A DNA stretch of 44,214 nucleotides from Treponema sp. (GTDB lineage Bacteria > Spirochaetota > Spirochaetia > Treponematales > Treponemataceae): positions 1 through 44,214 of the forward strand of contig JAFSJW010000019.1 of the NCBI GenBank assembly GCA_017449265.1, written 5' to 3'. Of this stretch, positions 7,532 to 15,982 are shown one piece after another. Below the pieces are notes generated by a model. It was not told where the DNA came from. It did not search any database and saw only the letters and a program-made list of their open reading frames with translations. Made by a program: the position numbers and the translations under genes. Position 1 is the stretch's first letter; each line of letters starts with the position of its first letter.

Positions 7532-8428
7532 ATGTCTACGAATGAAGCTGGAATCAAAGCTCAGGAAAACGAGCCTGAGCACTGGGATAAAATAATAAGC
7601 GCGAAGCACGGGCTTTTTGACCTTCACCTGAAAGATGTGTGGGAGTACCGCTACCTTATAAAAATGTTCATAAAAAGGGATTTTGTCATAGCCTACAAGC
7701 AGACAATCCTTGGACCTCTCTGGTATCTCGTGCAGCCAGTCGTTTCGTCACTGATGTATGCGTTCGTGTTCGGAACGCTTGCTGGCGTGGGTACTGACGG
7801 CGTTCCGTTCATCTTGTTCTACTTCTCGGGAACAATGCTCTGGAGCTATTTTACGAGCTGCCTGAGCGGAAGTGCGGGAACATTTTTGTCGAACCAGATT
7901 ATTTTCGGAAAAGTCTATTTTCCGCGCCTCACGGCTCCAATCGCAACCTGCGGCTTTCACATGATAAAGCTTATCATTCAGTTCGTGCTGCTCGTTGCGT
8001 TCATGCTCTACTATATGTTCGTAAAGAATATTCACCTTGATGTGTCGCTTCTGTGCCTTACATTTCCTCTCATCTTCATATGGATTGGAGTTTTGGGAAC
8101 GAGCCTGGGGCTTATAATAAGCTCGCTCACCACAAAATACCGGGACCTGAACATTCTCCTGAATTTCGCGCTCCAGCTTGCCATGTACGCAACGCCCGTG
8201 GTATATCCGCTCAGCCAGCTAAACACGATTCCGTTCGGCTTCGCGGAGCTTATCCCGTACATAAACCCTATGTGCGCCCCCATTGAATTCTTCCGCCTTG
8301 CTTTTTTCGGGGCTGGCACGCTCACGCCCGCAGTTGTTTACTCAAGCCTTGCTCTCACGGCCGCGTTCGTTTTCTTCGGACTTGTCCTTTTCACAAGGAA
8401 TGAGCGCAACTTCGTGGATGTGATATAA
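7532..8428 (+). CDS. wzm: ABC-2 type polysaccharide export permease (Wzm-like)
   Basis: This is the membrane subunit of a surface-polysaccharide or teichoic-acid-type ABC exporter. The ~298-residue protein has the cytoplasmic amphipathic start and RDFVIAYKQTILGPLWYLVQP signature of the family, followed by six hydrophobic segments and a short charged tail. Its partner ATPase (Wzt-like) lies two genes downstream at 9974. ATG 7532 (MSTNEAG) or ATG 7523 could start it; 7523 falls inside the predicted -10 box, so 7532 is preferred. In this pathway the glycan is completed on a lipid carrier in the cytoplasm and then exported. Confidence 0.9.
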   Translation: MSTNEAGIKAQENEPEHWDKIISAKHGLFDLHLKDVWEYRYLIKMFIKRDFVIAYKQTILGPLWYLVQPVVSSLMYAFVFGTLAGVGTDGVPFILFYFSGTMLWSYFTSCLSGSAGTFLSNQIIFGKVYFPRLTAPIATCGFHMIKLIIQFVLLVAFMLYYMFVKNIHLDVSLLCLTFPLIFIWIGVLGTSLGLIISSLTTKYRDLNILLNFALQLAMYATPVVYPLSQLNTIPFGFAELIPYINPMCAPIEFFRLAFFGAGTLTPAVVYSSLALTAAFVFFGLVLFTRNERNFVDVI

Positions 8429-8441
8429 GCGGGGGACGGAA

Positions 8442-9977
8442 ATGGACCGGAAATTAGATAGAGTACAAATCTTAAGTCTCGGAGCTGTGGTAATGCTCTC
8501 GTTATTCGCGGGGCTTATCATCTTGTTTCCGTCATTCAGAGAATCGATTTTTTTCTTCGCCGGAAAATATCTTTTCCACAGGGAGCTGTCAAATATTCCT
8601 TACTGCACATCCTTACTGATTGGCTTAGTTTCATTTCTTGATTCTGCTTTTTTCTTTATCTTGTTTTCTAAAAAAACAAAAGAGTTGTTTTTACAAAACT
8701 ATCCTGCTTTTTTTTCATTATGCGCGCTTCTGTTTTTTATACATTCAAATATATTGATTGCAACTAACAAAATATTCATTGGATATTCAAACAGATGGGA
8801 CTTTGGTGATTTTGTGTTCGCCATAGAATATTATGCGTCTTCGTCCTTGCATAATACAAATTATCCTCCGCTGGCAGTCCTTTTTTTTAAGTTTCTGCAT
8901 CTGTTTTTTCCTGCAGACGGAATAGACAAAAAATATGTAGTCAATTATTTGCTCACACTTTACACGCTCGCAACAGCCGCCGCAATTTTTGTCCTTTGCA
9001 GTTTTTTTATAAACGGCACATACAGGAAAAAAACAATATCTGCTCTAGCACTTTTTCTGACAGGACCGATTCTGTTTGCATACCAGCGCATGAATCTTAT
9101 TTTGCTTGCCTTGATTGGAACACTCGTATTCGTGTTTTTCTATTCATCAAAGAACAAATATCTAAAAGAATTCGCTCTAATTTCGCTTGCAATTGCGGCG
9201 AACATAAAATTATTCCCGGCGATATTCGGTGCGTTGCTTCTAAAAGAACGAAAATGGAAGGAAGCTGCCAGAACGATGCTCTATGGGGCAATGCTTTTTG
9301 TGATTCCGCTCGTAGTCTCAAATATCAATGAAAAAATGCAGAAAAATGCAGTACAGCATGAGCAGGTTGAGGCGGCTGTTTTTTATAAGCCGTACAATTC
9401 TTCCGTTGAATATATAACTCCAGCTTTTTTTGATTGCAACAAAAATACAACGATTCAGGTAGCGGAAAAAACCGAAAGCCAGTCAAGCATAAATGATTTT
9501 ATAAAAAGCGTAAATGTATTCACAACAACAAAAGGACTTTGGAGACTCTCAATAAAAGCTCAGATATACAACGCTCTGTCCCGTTTTTCAATCGGAGACT
9601 CCGCAATAAACATTCTTGCAATTATTTGTGTGTTACTTTTCCTGTTGCTTTCAATGATTGGATTTTTTCTTGCAAAACAAAAATATCAGTCGCTGCTCAT
9701 ACTCTCGCTTGTCTGTATATTGGTTCCTGTAACGAGCGTCTGGTATTTCCTGATTTTCCTGATAATTCCTCTTTTGTTTTTCTTCAACAAAACGAGCCGA
9801 ACAAAAATCGATTTAATCATATCTGTCTTATTCATATTTATTTTTTCATATTATACTGGTCATTTTAAAATGCTGTACGTACATACTTGTTGGCATATTG
9901 ACATTCTGTGGCTAATCACAATCGTTGATATTTTTTACAGCAAATTTTTTTCGCATAAGGAACAAAAAGCTTTATGA
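8442..9977 (+). CDS. Polytopic GT-C glycosyltransferase, GT87-like
   Basis: This 511-residue protein has about ten to twelve hydrophobic segments. Features of GT87/DUF2029 polyprenyl-phosphate-sugar-dependent transferases are visible: RWDFGDF after the third segment, NYPPLAVLFF in the next, AYQRMN, and a KLFPA motif. Such enzymes add sugars on the outer face of the membrane. A purine-rich site (GGGGACGG) precedes ATG 8442. The stop overlaps the wzt start (ATGA at 9974). Base composition becomes markedly A/T-rich from here. The family call is moderate and the donor and acceptor are unknown. Confidence 0.65.
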   Translation: MDRKLDRVQILSLGAVVMLSLFAGLIILFPSFRESIFFFAGKYLFHRELSNIPYCTSLLIGLVSFLDSAFFFILFSKKTKELFLQNYPAFFSLCALLFFIHSNILIATNKIFIGYSNRWDFGDFVFAIEYYASSSLHNTNYPPLAVLFFKFLHLFFPADGIDKKYVVNYLLTLYTLATAAAIFVLCSFFINGTYRKKTISALALFLTGPILFAYQRMNLILLALIGTLVFVFFYSSKNKYLKEFALISLAIAANIKLFPAIFGALLLKERKWKEAARTMLYGAMLFVIPLVVSNINEKMQKNAVQHEQVEAAVFYKPYNSSVEYITPAFFDCNKNTTIQVAEKTESQSSINDFIKSVNVFTTTKGLWRLSIKAQIYNALSRFSIGDSAINILAIICVLLFLLLSMIGFFLAKQKYQSLLILSLVCILVPVTSVWYFLIFLIIPLLFFFNKTSRTKIDLIISVLFIFIFSYYTGHFKMLYVHTCWHIDILWLITIVDIFYSKFFSHKEQKAL

Positions 9978-11239
9978 ACAATGATACTGCAATAAAGGTT
10001 AGGAATCTCGGCAAATGTTATAAGCTTGGTGTTATCAACAATGGAGTACTTTTTCGGGATATACAGACATGGTTGGCGCGAAAATTCGGCAAGGAAAATC
10101 CCCATGCAAAAATAGACGCGAAGTTTTCAGGCAAAAGCGATTTTTGGGCTTTGAGCAACCTTGATTTTGAAATCCGAAAAGGTGATAAAGTTGGAATAAT
10201 CGGTCATAACGGAGCAGGAAAGTCAACTCTCCTAAAAATCCTGAGCCAGATAACAACTCCGACTACCGGAACAATCGGAATTAACGGAAAAGTGGCAAGT
10301 CTTCTTGAAGTAGGTACTGGTTTCCATCAGGAGCTGACAGGGCGCGAGAATATATACATGAACGGGGCGATTCTCGGCATGAAAAAGGATGAAATAGACC
10401 GCAAGCTTGATGAGATAATTGAATTCAGCGAGATTGGAAAACATATCGATACGCCCGTAAAGCGATATTCCAGCGGAATGTATGTGAGGCTGGCCTTTGC
10501 TGTTGCCGCCCATCTTGACAGTAATATCCTGATTGCAGATGAAGTTCTTGCGGTTGGAGATGTTGCTTTTCAGAAAAAAGCACTCGGAAAAATGAATGAG
10601 CTAAGTACTGAGCACGGACGGACTGTTCTTTTCGTAAGTCACAACATGGGCGCAATAAAATCACTTTGCAACAGGGGAATGGTTTTGAATCACGGGAATT
10701 TGCAGTATTTTGGTGATGTTAACACCGCAATTTCCGAATACATGAAGAGCAATTCTGCCAATCAGCAAATCAAAAAATTCAGCAATGATTATTTTGATTT
10801 GCTTGATTATTACCTTACGGACAGCGAGGAGAAAAGAGTATCAAGGGATATAGGAAATGATGAGGATATATTCCTTAATATCAAATTCAGGTACAAAAAG
10901 CCTGACAGGGCATTTTGCATTGGCTATGCAGTTTTCACAGATTTTGGCGAATGTATGTACTGGTCATATCAGACAGATACTCCAGAATCTGAATGGATAA
11001 ATCTTGATGTAGGTGAAAATACTATACGCACGCAGATACCAAAGCATTTTTTTAATGAAGGAACTTACCGTTTTCAGATAATATGCAGTCTTCATTTTAT
11101 CTGCTGGTTCATAAAACCTGGAGAGGGACCTGAAATTCAGATCACAATCAGAGGAGGATTGAGCGAATCTCCATATTGGTATAAAAAAAGAAACGACGGA
11201 GTGTGCGCACCTTTGCTGGAATGGGAAAAATTATCATAA
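9974..11239 (+). CDS. wzt: ABC transporter ATPase with C-terminal cargo domain (Wzt-like)
   Basis: This is the ATP-binding subunit that pairs with the Wzm-like permease. Of 421 residues, the first ~240 form the ABC ATPase: Walker A GHNGAGKST at 77-85, signature YSSGM at 165-169, Walker B ILIADEVLAVGD near 186. Residues ~250-421 match the Wzt C-terminal domain, which in O-antigen exporters recognises the finished chain end (CIGYAVFTDFGECMYWSY near 315-335). The O-methyltransferase at 13226 is therefore a candidate for making the cap that this domain reads, though that is inference. Start overlaps the previous stop by four bases. Confidence 0.92.
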   Translation: MNNDTAIKVRNLGKCYKLGVINNGVLFRDIQTWLARKFGKENPHAKIDAKFSGKSDFWALSNLDFEIRKGDKVGIIGHNGAGKSTLLKILSQITTPTTGTIGINGKVASLLEVGTGFHQELTGRENIYMNGAILGMKKDEIDRKLDEIIEFSEIGKHIDTPVKRYSSGMYVRLAFAVAAHLDSNILIADEVLAVGDVAFQKKALGKMNELSTEHGRTVLFVSHNMGAIKSLCNRGMVLNHGNLQYFGDVNTAISEYMKSNSANQQIKKFSNDYFDLLDYYLTDSEEKRVSRDIGNDEDIFLNIKFRYKKPDRAFCIGYAVFTDFGECMYWSYQTDTPESEWINLDVGENTIRTQIPKHFFNEGTYRFQIICSLHFICWFIKPGEGPEIQITIRGGLSESPYWYKKRNDGVCAPLLEWEKLS

Positions 11240-11265
11240 ATTCATATTAAAAGGAAATCCTAACT

Positions 11266-13134
11266 ATGTTTATTGTCAATATCATGGGAGGGCTAGGAAA
11301 CCAGCTTTTCCAGCTTAACTTTGCATTATATTTGAGAAAAAAGCATCCTGATGTTAATATCCGCCTGAATACAAGATATTTTAAAATAAATGATCCGCAT
11401 GGAGGTTTTTTGCTTGAAAAATTTGGTTTCAAGTTAAGCAATAAGCGAAAATACAAAAATTTTAAAATTATTGATGATTTGACTTTTTCGGAAAGCTTTT
11501 CCGCAGAGGACAATATTATATTCAATGGATATTGGCAGGACACAAAATTTTTTGATGCGTCATCTTATTCTTTTGATGATTTTTTTTATCATAATATTTC
11601 ACAAGAAAACAACGACTGGGAAAAAAAAATAAAAATCAGTCAAAATCCTGTGTCAGTCCATGTTAGATGCGGCGATTACAACAATCATATTCTGCTCGGA
11701 AATATCGCAACGAAATCATATTTCAATAATGCAATAAAAGAAATAAAAAAAACAGTGCAAAATCCAACATTTTTTGTTTTTTCCGATGATGTTGAGTGGA
11801 CAAAACAAAATATCGATTTTGATGCTTCAGAAGTTTTTTTTGTCGAAAACAATTATTTACCTAAAAATAATAAATGGGATTTATACCTGATGGGGATATG
11901 TCACCATCATATCATCAGCAATTCGACTTTCAGTTGGTGGGGACAGCAATTCAATCACTACAAAGATAAAATCGTAATTACTCCACCATATTGGGTGAAT
12001 GACAAAATAGGAAGTTTCGACGCATCCATTGTAAGTATTCAAAAACTACCCCATATGCGTTCTGTTCCAAATGTCCCGATTGAGCAAGAAACTCAAAATA
12101 AGCAACCGGTATTTTCCGTAATTGTAACAGCTTTCAATCAAGAAATGCGTATAAACTGTACTATTTCATCGGTGCTTAATCAGATATTTTCTGATTTTGA
12201 GCTTATTGTCGTAAACGACGGTTCGACTGACGCTACACAAGACACATTACAACAATTTACAAATTCTAACAGCAAAATAAAAATCATCGTACATGAAAAA
12301 AACAAATCTGTTTTAGAAGCCCGGAGAACAGGAGTTGAAAAATCACACGGAAAATATCTTCTATTTTTGGATGGAGACGATTTTCTTTTTCCCGATGCAT
12401 TACAAAAATTATATGATGAAGTTATCCGTAACGAAGAATTTGATGTTTGCGAATTTTCATATATATCACGCCCAAAAAATGAAATCATTTCTCCTAAAAT
12501 ATATGATTTATCACTATCGCGTCTTGAATATTTTTGCAACAAAAATGCCGTTTTTACCGTATGGAACAAATTATATAAATCAGAGTTATTAAAGAGGGTC
12601 TTTTCAGAAATTCCAAATATATATATGAATTTTGTAGATGATTCATGTATATCAGTTCATGTAGCATTTTTTACAAAAAAATTCATACAGCATGATATAC
12701 TTTTAATAAACTATGTGCTTGGAACAGGAATATCGACACAGAATACTTACACATTTGAAAAAAACAAAAAAACAGCACTATATATGCAGGAAAATATACA
12801 TTGTCTTTCCGCATTTCTCAAAAAAAACAATGCGAAAAATGCGGAAATAATCGTAAGAGCAACAGAACAACACTTACTCAGCTTTCTTTTGGATATAATA
12901 ACGACAAAAACCGTAAAATCAGATATTGAAAAATCATTGTTGATGCTTCCGCTTTACTTTGATGAAAATGCACTTATGCCGACTTTCAAAAAAATGTACG
13001 ATGATTGCAAAAAATACAGGAACGGAGCATTTTCGCCTAAAAATTTCTTCAAGTTTTACTCGGGATGTTTTCTATTTCTATTAAGCAAAAACCATTTTTT
13101 GAGAACTGTATATCATAAAATAAGAGCAAGGTGA
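11266..13134 (+). CDS. Fusion glycosyltransferase: GT11 (alpha-1,2-fucosyltransferase-like) plus GT2
   Basis: The 622 residues hold two transferase domains. Residues 1 to ~260 are GT11-like: start IMGGLGNQLFQ, donor-site motif HVRCGDY at 132-138, and NSTFSWWG near 223-230. Residues ~282-500 are a GT2 fold: FSVIVTAFNQ, VVNDGSTD, and FLDGDD near 367-372 as the metal-binding acidic cluster. The GT11 part would transfer fucose from GDP-fucose, which fits the fcl and manC genes at the locus end. The usual HxRRxDY motif has cysteine where the second arginine is expected. AGGAAA precedes ATG 11266. Composition is strongly A/T-rich, suggesting import. Confidence 0.82.
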   Translation: MFIVNIMGGLGNQLFQLNFALYLRKKHPDVNIRLNTRYFKINDPHGGFLLEKFGFKLSNKRKYKNFKIIDDLTFSESFSAEDNIIFNGYWQDTKFFDASSYSFDDFFYHNISQENNDWEKKIKISQNPVSVHVRCGDYNNHILLGNIATKSYFNNAIKEIKKTVQNPTFFVFSDDVEWTKQNIDFDASEVFFVENNYLPKNNKWDLYLMGICHHHIISNSTFSWWGQQFNHYKDKIVITPPYWVNDKIGSFDASIVSIQKLPHMRSVPNVPIEQETQNKQPVFSVIVTAFNQEMRINCTISSVLNQIFSDFELIVVNDGSTDATQDTLQQFTNSNSKIKIIVHEKNKSVLEARRTGVEKSHGKYLLFLDGDDFLFPDALQKLYDEVIRNEEFDVCEFSYISRPKNEIISPKIYDLSLSRLEYFCNKNAVFTVWNKLYKSELLKRVFSEIPNIYMNFVDDSCISVHVAFFTKKFIQHDILLINYVLGTGISTQNTYTFEKNKKTALYMQENIHCLSAFLKKNNAKNAEIIVRATEQHLLSFLLDIITTKTVKSDIEKSLLMLPLYFDENALMPTFKKMYDDCKKYRNGAFSPKNFFKFYSGCFLFLLSKNHFLRTVYHKIRAR

Positions 13135-13225
13135 GCACCCGTAATTATTTGCTACTTGTTCTTTTTTCTGCAATGATTAAACTAAAAAAAATTATAACAT
13201 AGAATAAAACAGTTAGGAGAATATA

Positions 13226-14173
13226 ATGTTATTATGTTCTATTATTAGAGATGTGGCTTTAGACATTAAAAAATCTAATGATGATTTTAAACAAAAATTG
13301 TTGGTAAAAAAATTATCAAATCGTATTTCTGCGGATAGAAAACAAACAAGTATAAGTGATGATAAACTATACCCCGCTTTTTGTGAATTAGCAGCTGAAA
13401 ATAGCAAACTCTTTGAAAAATTTCGGCAAAATCCTATTTATAAAACAGTTCTCGAGCATGTATCAGAATATCAGGGAAGTGAATTATTATGGCATATATT
13501 TTTGAATGAGGGGGGGGGAAAATTCAACAAAGAAAATTGGGATAATTTCAAACTAAATGATAAAATTGGCTCACCAGCTATGTATGATTATTCAAAATGG
13601 TTTAATAACTACGGTAATGTAGCAGGTAAACAAACTATTTCTCCTACCACAATTCGATATGTAAAGGTATTGCAAGATATTATCAGGATATTCAACAAAG
13701 AAAAATTATCAAAAATAGCCGAAATTGGAATCGGGTATGGCGGTCAAGCAAGAATCATATCTAGCTATATACAAAATGTCAATACATATTATTTGTTTGA
13801 CCTTCCAGAGGTGCTAAAATTAGCGAATAAATACGTGTCAGCAATTGAATCATATTCCAATGGCAGCACCACAAAATTTGTTTATATTGATGGAACTACT
13901 GATTTTCAGGATATTGATTTAGATTTTGTAATAAGTAATTATGCATTTTCTGAATTGACACGACCAGTTCAGGACATATATTTGAACAAAGTTATTTTAA
14001 AAGCAAAAAAAGGATATATTACATGGAATGAGCTATCGCATAAGCACTTCGGCGGATACTCACTGAACGAGCTATTAGAAATAATTCCAAATTCAGTGGT
14101 AATTGAGGAAAAACCATTGTCCTATATCAACAACAATATCATAATTTGGGGCAGCGATGCTGAAATTTGCTAA
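13226..14173 (+). CDS. Putative sugar O-methyltransferase with internal G9 tract
   Basis: This 315-residue protein resembles the putative sugar O-methyltransferases found in surface-glycan loci (NanM-type family). The SAM-binding loop is AEIGIGYGGQARII from residue 165, followed by YYLFDLPEVL and VISNYAFSEL. It would methylate a hydroxyl on a glycan sugar. AGGAG lies about nine bases upstream of ATG 13226. Nine consecutive Gs at 13510-13518 encode part of E95-G-G-G98. The sequenced state is in frame, but loss or gain of one G reaches a stop within about 20 codons, so slipped-strand phase variation is predicted. The gene is among the most A/T-rich in the window and has ~90 non-coding bases upstream. 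Confidence 0.8.
   Translation: MLLCSIIRDVALDIKKSNDDFKQKLLVKKLSNRISADRKQTSISDDKLYPAFCELAAENSKLFEKFRQNPIYKTVLEHVSEYQGSELLWHIFLNEGGGKFNKENWDNFKLNDKIGSPAMYDYSKWFNNYGNVAGKQTISPTTIRYVKVLQDIIRIFNKEKLSKIAEIGIGYGGQARIISSYIQNVNTYYLFDLPEVLKLANKYVSAIESYSNGSTTKFVYIDGTTDFQDIDLDFVISNYAFSELTRPVQDIYLNKVILKAKKGYITWNELSHKHFGGYSLNELLEIIPNSVVIEEKPLSYINNNIIIWGSDAEIC
13510..13518 (+). repeat. Homopolymeric G9 tract inside the methyltransferase
   Basis: Nine Gs span codons GAG GGG GGG GGA in an otherwise A/T-rich gene. With eight or ten Gs the frame hits TAA at 'AAC TAA' or 'GGA TAA' shortly after. This is a classic contingency-locus arrangement. Confidence 0.9.
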
Positions 14174-14268
14174 CAGTATGTCATTTCGCATTATTTGACA
14201 ACACAAATTTTGGCATGAACGGCAGATATTTCGTCTCATTGAAACTGCAGGATTTTTATCTGAACATA

Positions 14269-14277
14269 TGCTATAAT
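14269..14277 (+). promoter_or_regulatory. Extended -10 promoter for the AAA-ATPase gene
   Basis: TGC immediately precedes a perfect TATAAT (14272-14277). No good -35 sits 17 bases upstream, as is common for extended -10 promoters. The predicted start is near 14284, about 28 bases before ATG 14312. Confidence 0.5.
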
Positions 14278-14311
14278 TCAAAGTAACTCTATCTTGTCAA
14301 TGAGGCTTGTT

Positions 14312-15904
14312 ATGGGAATTTATCTGAATCCTGGGAACGAAACGTTCACGGAAATCACGAACCAAGAAATTTATGTTGACAAAACGATGATGCTCGCCGA
14401 ACTGAACAAAATCATGCGGCGGGGGAACAAATATGTCTGCATCTCCCGCCCGCGCAGGTTCGGAAAGACCGTCGCCGGGAACATGATAAGTTCTTACTAC
14501 TCCAAGGGCTGCGACTCTCGGGCTATTTTCTCGCGTCTGAAAATCTCAGGGGCGGAAAGTTTTGAGGCGGACTTGAATGCGTTCAATGTGATAAAAATCG
14601 ATTTGAACAGCGAGTACAGAAATTGTCGAAAAGTAGAAACCGTCCTACATTCCCTCACGGACAAAATCATCGAAGAATTTCAGGAACAGTTTCCAGAGTT
14701 GAACATCAATGAGAATTATTCCATTGGTGAAGCAATCATGAAAGTCTACGCAAAAAAACATGAGCAGTTCGTCATACTGATTGACGAATACGATGTGCTT
14801 GTGCGCGAATCTGTTTCGGGGAATGTGCCGGACGCGCTTTTCAACGAGTACTTAGGTTTTTTAAACGGACTTTTCAAGAGCGACACGCTCCGCCCCGCAA
14901 TCGCGCTCGCATATCTCACTGGAATTCTTCCGATTGTGCGCGACAAGGTGCAGTCCAAGCTGAACAATTTCCGCGAATACACTATGGAGGACGCTTCCGA
15001 GCTGAACGAATATGTGGGGTTCACTGAGGAGGAAGTCAAATCGCTCTGCGGCACATACGGAATTGATTTTGATGAGTGCCGGCAGTGGTATGACGGCTAC
15101 CGGCTCGGGCAGTTCGACATCTACAACCCTGAATCCGTCGTAATGTCCATTTTGGAGAGAAATTTTTCGAGCTACTGGGGTCGCACATCCACATACAGGG
15201 TCATCTCCGACCGTCTGGAGCAGAATTTCGAGGGAACGCGTGACGATGTGGTTGCAATGCTCGCAGGCGAGAGCGTCGAGGTGAATGTCACAAGGTACAT
15301 GAACACGATGGATTCGTTCTACACGCGAAGCGATGTGTTCACCTACCTCATACACCTGGGGTATCTCGCATACAGCAGGAAAGACCAGACATGCCGAATC
15401 CCGAACAGGGAGGTGCGGCAGGAGTGGTTCAACGCAATCGAAACGGAAAGCGACTATAAAATCACGAACAAGATAATCCAGTCGTCAAAGAACCTCCTTT
15501 CAGAGACATTGGCGGGAAACGAGCGGCTGGTGGCGGAGAGCCTTGACATGAGCCACATACATGTTACGAGTAACCGTAGCTACAACAACGAGGATGCTCT
15601 CCAGAGCGCGATTTACCTGAGTTTCATTTACGCGCTCAACAAGTATTATGTGTTCAAGGAGCTAACGACAGGAAAAGGTTTTGCGGACGTTGTGTTCGTT
15701 CCGTTCAAGAAAAGTCCTGAAACGCCCGCTCTCATAGTGGAACTGAAGCGGAACAAGTGCGCCGATTCCGCAATCAACCAAATCAAGGAAAAAAAATATT
15801 TCTCGGAACTTGCGCCGTACACAGGAAAAATCATCTTCGTCGGCATAAGTTACGACGAAGAGACAAAAACTCATGCCTGCAAAATCGAGTGGTTTGAGAA
15901 GTAG
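14312..15904 (+). CDS. AAA-ATPase-like / PD-(D/E)XK nuclease-like protein
   Basis: This ~530-residue protein belongs to the AAA-ATPase-like (PF09820) plus PD-(D/E)XK-like (PF08011/DUF1703) family that is heavily multiplied in treponemes, Bacteroides and clostridia. Visible parts are the start MGIYLNPGN with YVDKT, a P-loop-like RPRRFGKT near residue 50, a Walker-B-like ILIDEYDVL near 155, a WYDGYRLG motif near 255, and a C-terminal GFADVVFVP ... IVELKRN nuclease-type core near 455-480. Its biological role is unknown. ATG 14312 is favoured because GAGG (14302-14305) sits six bases upstream. It does not look like a glycan enzyme and has its own promoter, so it may be an insertion into the locus. 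Confidence 0.85.
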   Translation: MGIYLNPGNETFTEITNQEIYVDKTMMLAELNKIMRRGNKYVCISRPRRFGKTVAGNMISSYYSKGCDSRAIFSRLKISGAESFEADLNAFNVIKIDLNSEYRNCRKVETVLHSLTDKIIEEFQEQFPELNINENYSIGEAIMKVYAKKHEQFVILIDEYDVLVRESVSGNVPDALFNEYLGFLNGLFKSDTLRPAIALAYLTGILPIVRDKVQSKLNNFREYTMEDASELNEYVGFTEEEVKSLCGTYGIDFDECRQWYDGYRLGQFDIYNPESVVMSILERNFSSYWGRTSTYRVISDRLEQNFEGTRDDVVAMLAGESVEVNVTRYMNTMDSFYTRSDVFTYLIHLGYLAYSRKDQTCRIPNREVRQEWFNAIETESDYKITNKIIQSSKNLLSETLAGNERLVAESLDMSHIHVTSNRSYNNEDALQSAIYLSFIYALNKYYVFKELTTGKGFADVVFVPFKKSPETPALIVELKRNKCADSAINQIKEKKYFSELAPYTGKIIFVGISYDEETKTHACKIEWFEK

Positions 15905-15913
15905 GAAGTCAAA

Positions 15914-15982
15914 ATGGAGAGCATAAAAATCAACATGATAAACTATGGTTCTGACAAATACGCACGCGGAGCAAAAAGATGA
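15914..15982 (+). CDS. Possible 22-codon leader ORF coupled to the GT4 gene
   Basis: ATG 15914 is preceded by AGGAAG (15903-15908, five bases away). The frame runs 22 codons (MESIKINMINYGSDK...) and ends in a TGA that overlaps the GT4 start as ATGA (15979-15982). It may be a coupling leader or the remnant N-terminus of a lost glycosyltransferase. No homologue is recognised. Confidence 0.35.
   Translation: MESIKINMINYGSDKYARGAKR

Noticed and set aside
12180..12592. Frames opposite and beside the GT2 half of the fusion gene
   Set aside because: The main frame carries GT2 motifs throughout; the others have none.
8442..14173. Poly-A/T runs in the AT-rich block as phase-variation tracts
   Set aside because: Runs of 7-9 A or T are frequent throughout this AT-rich stretch and not specifically placed; only the G9 tract stands out against its background.
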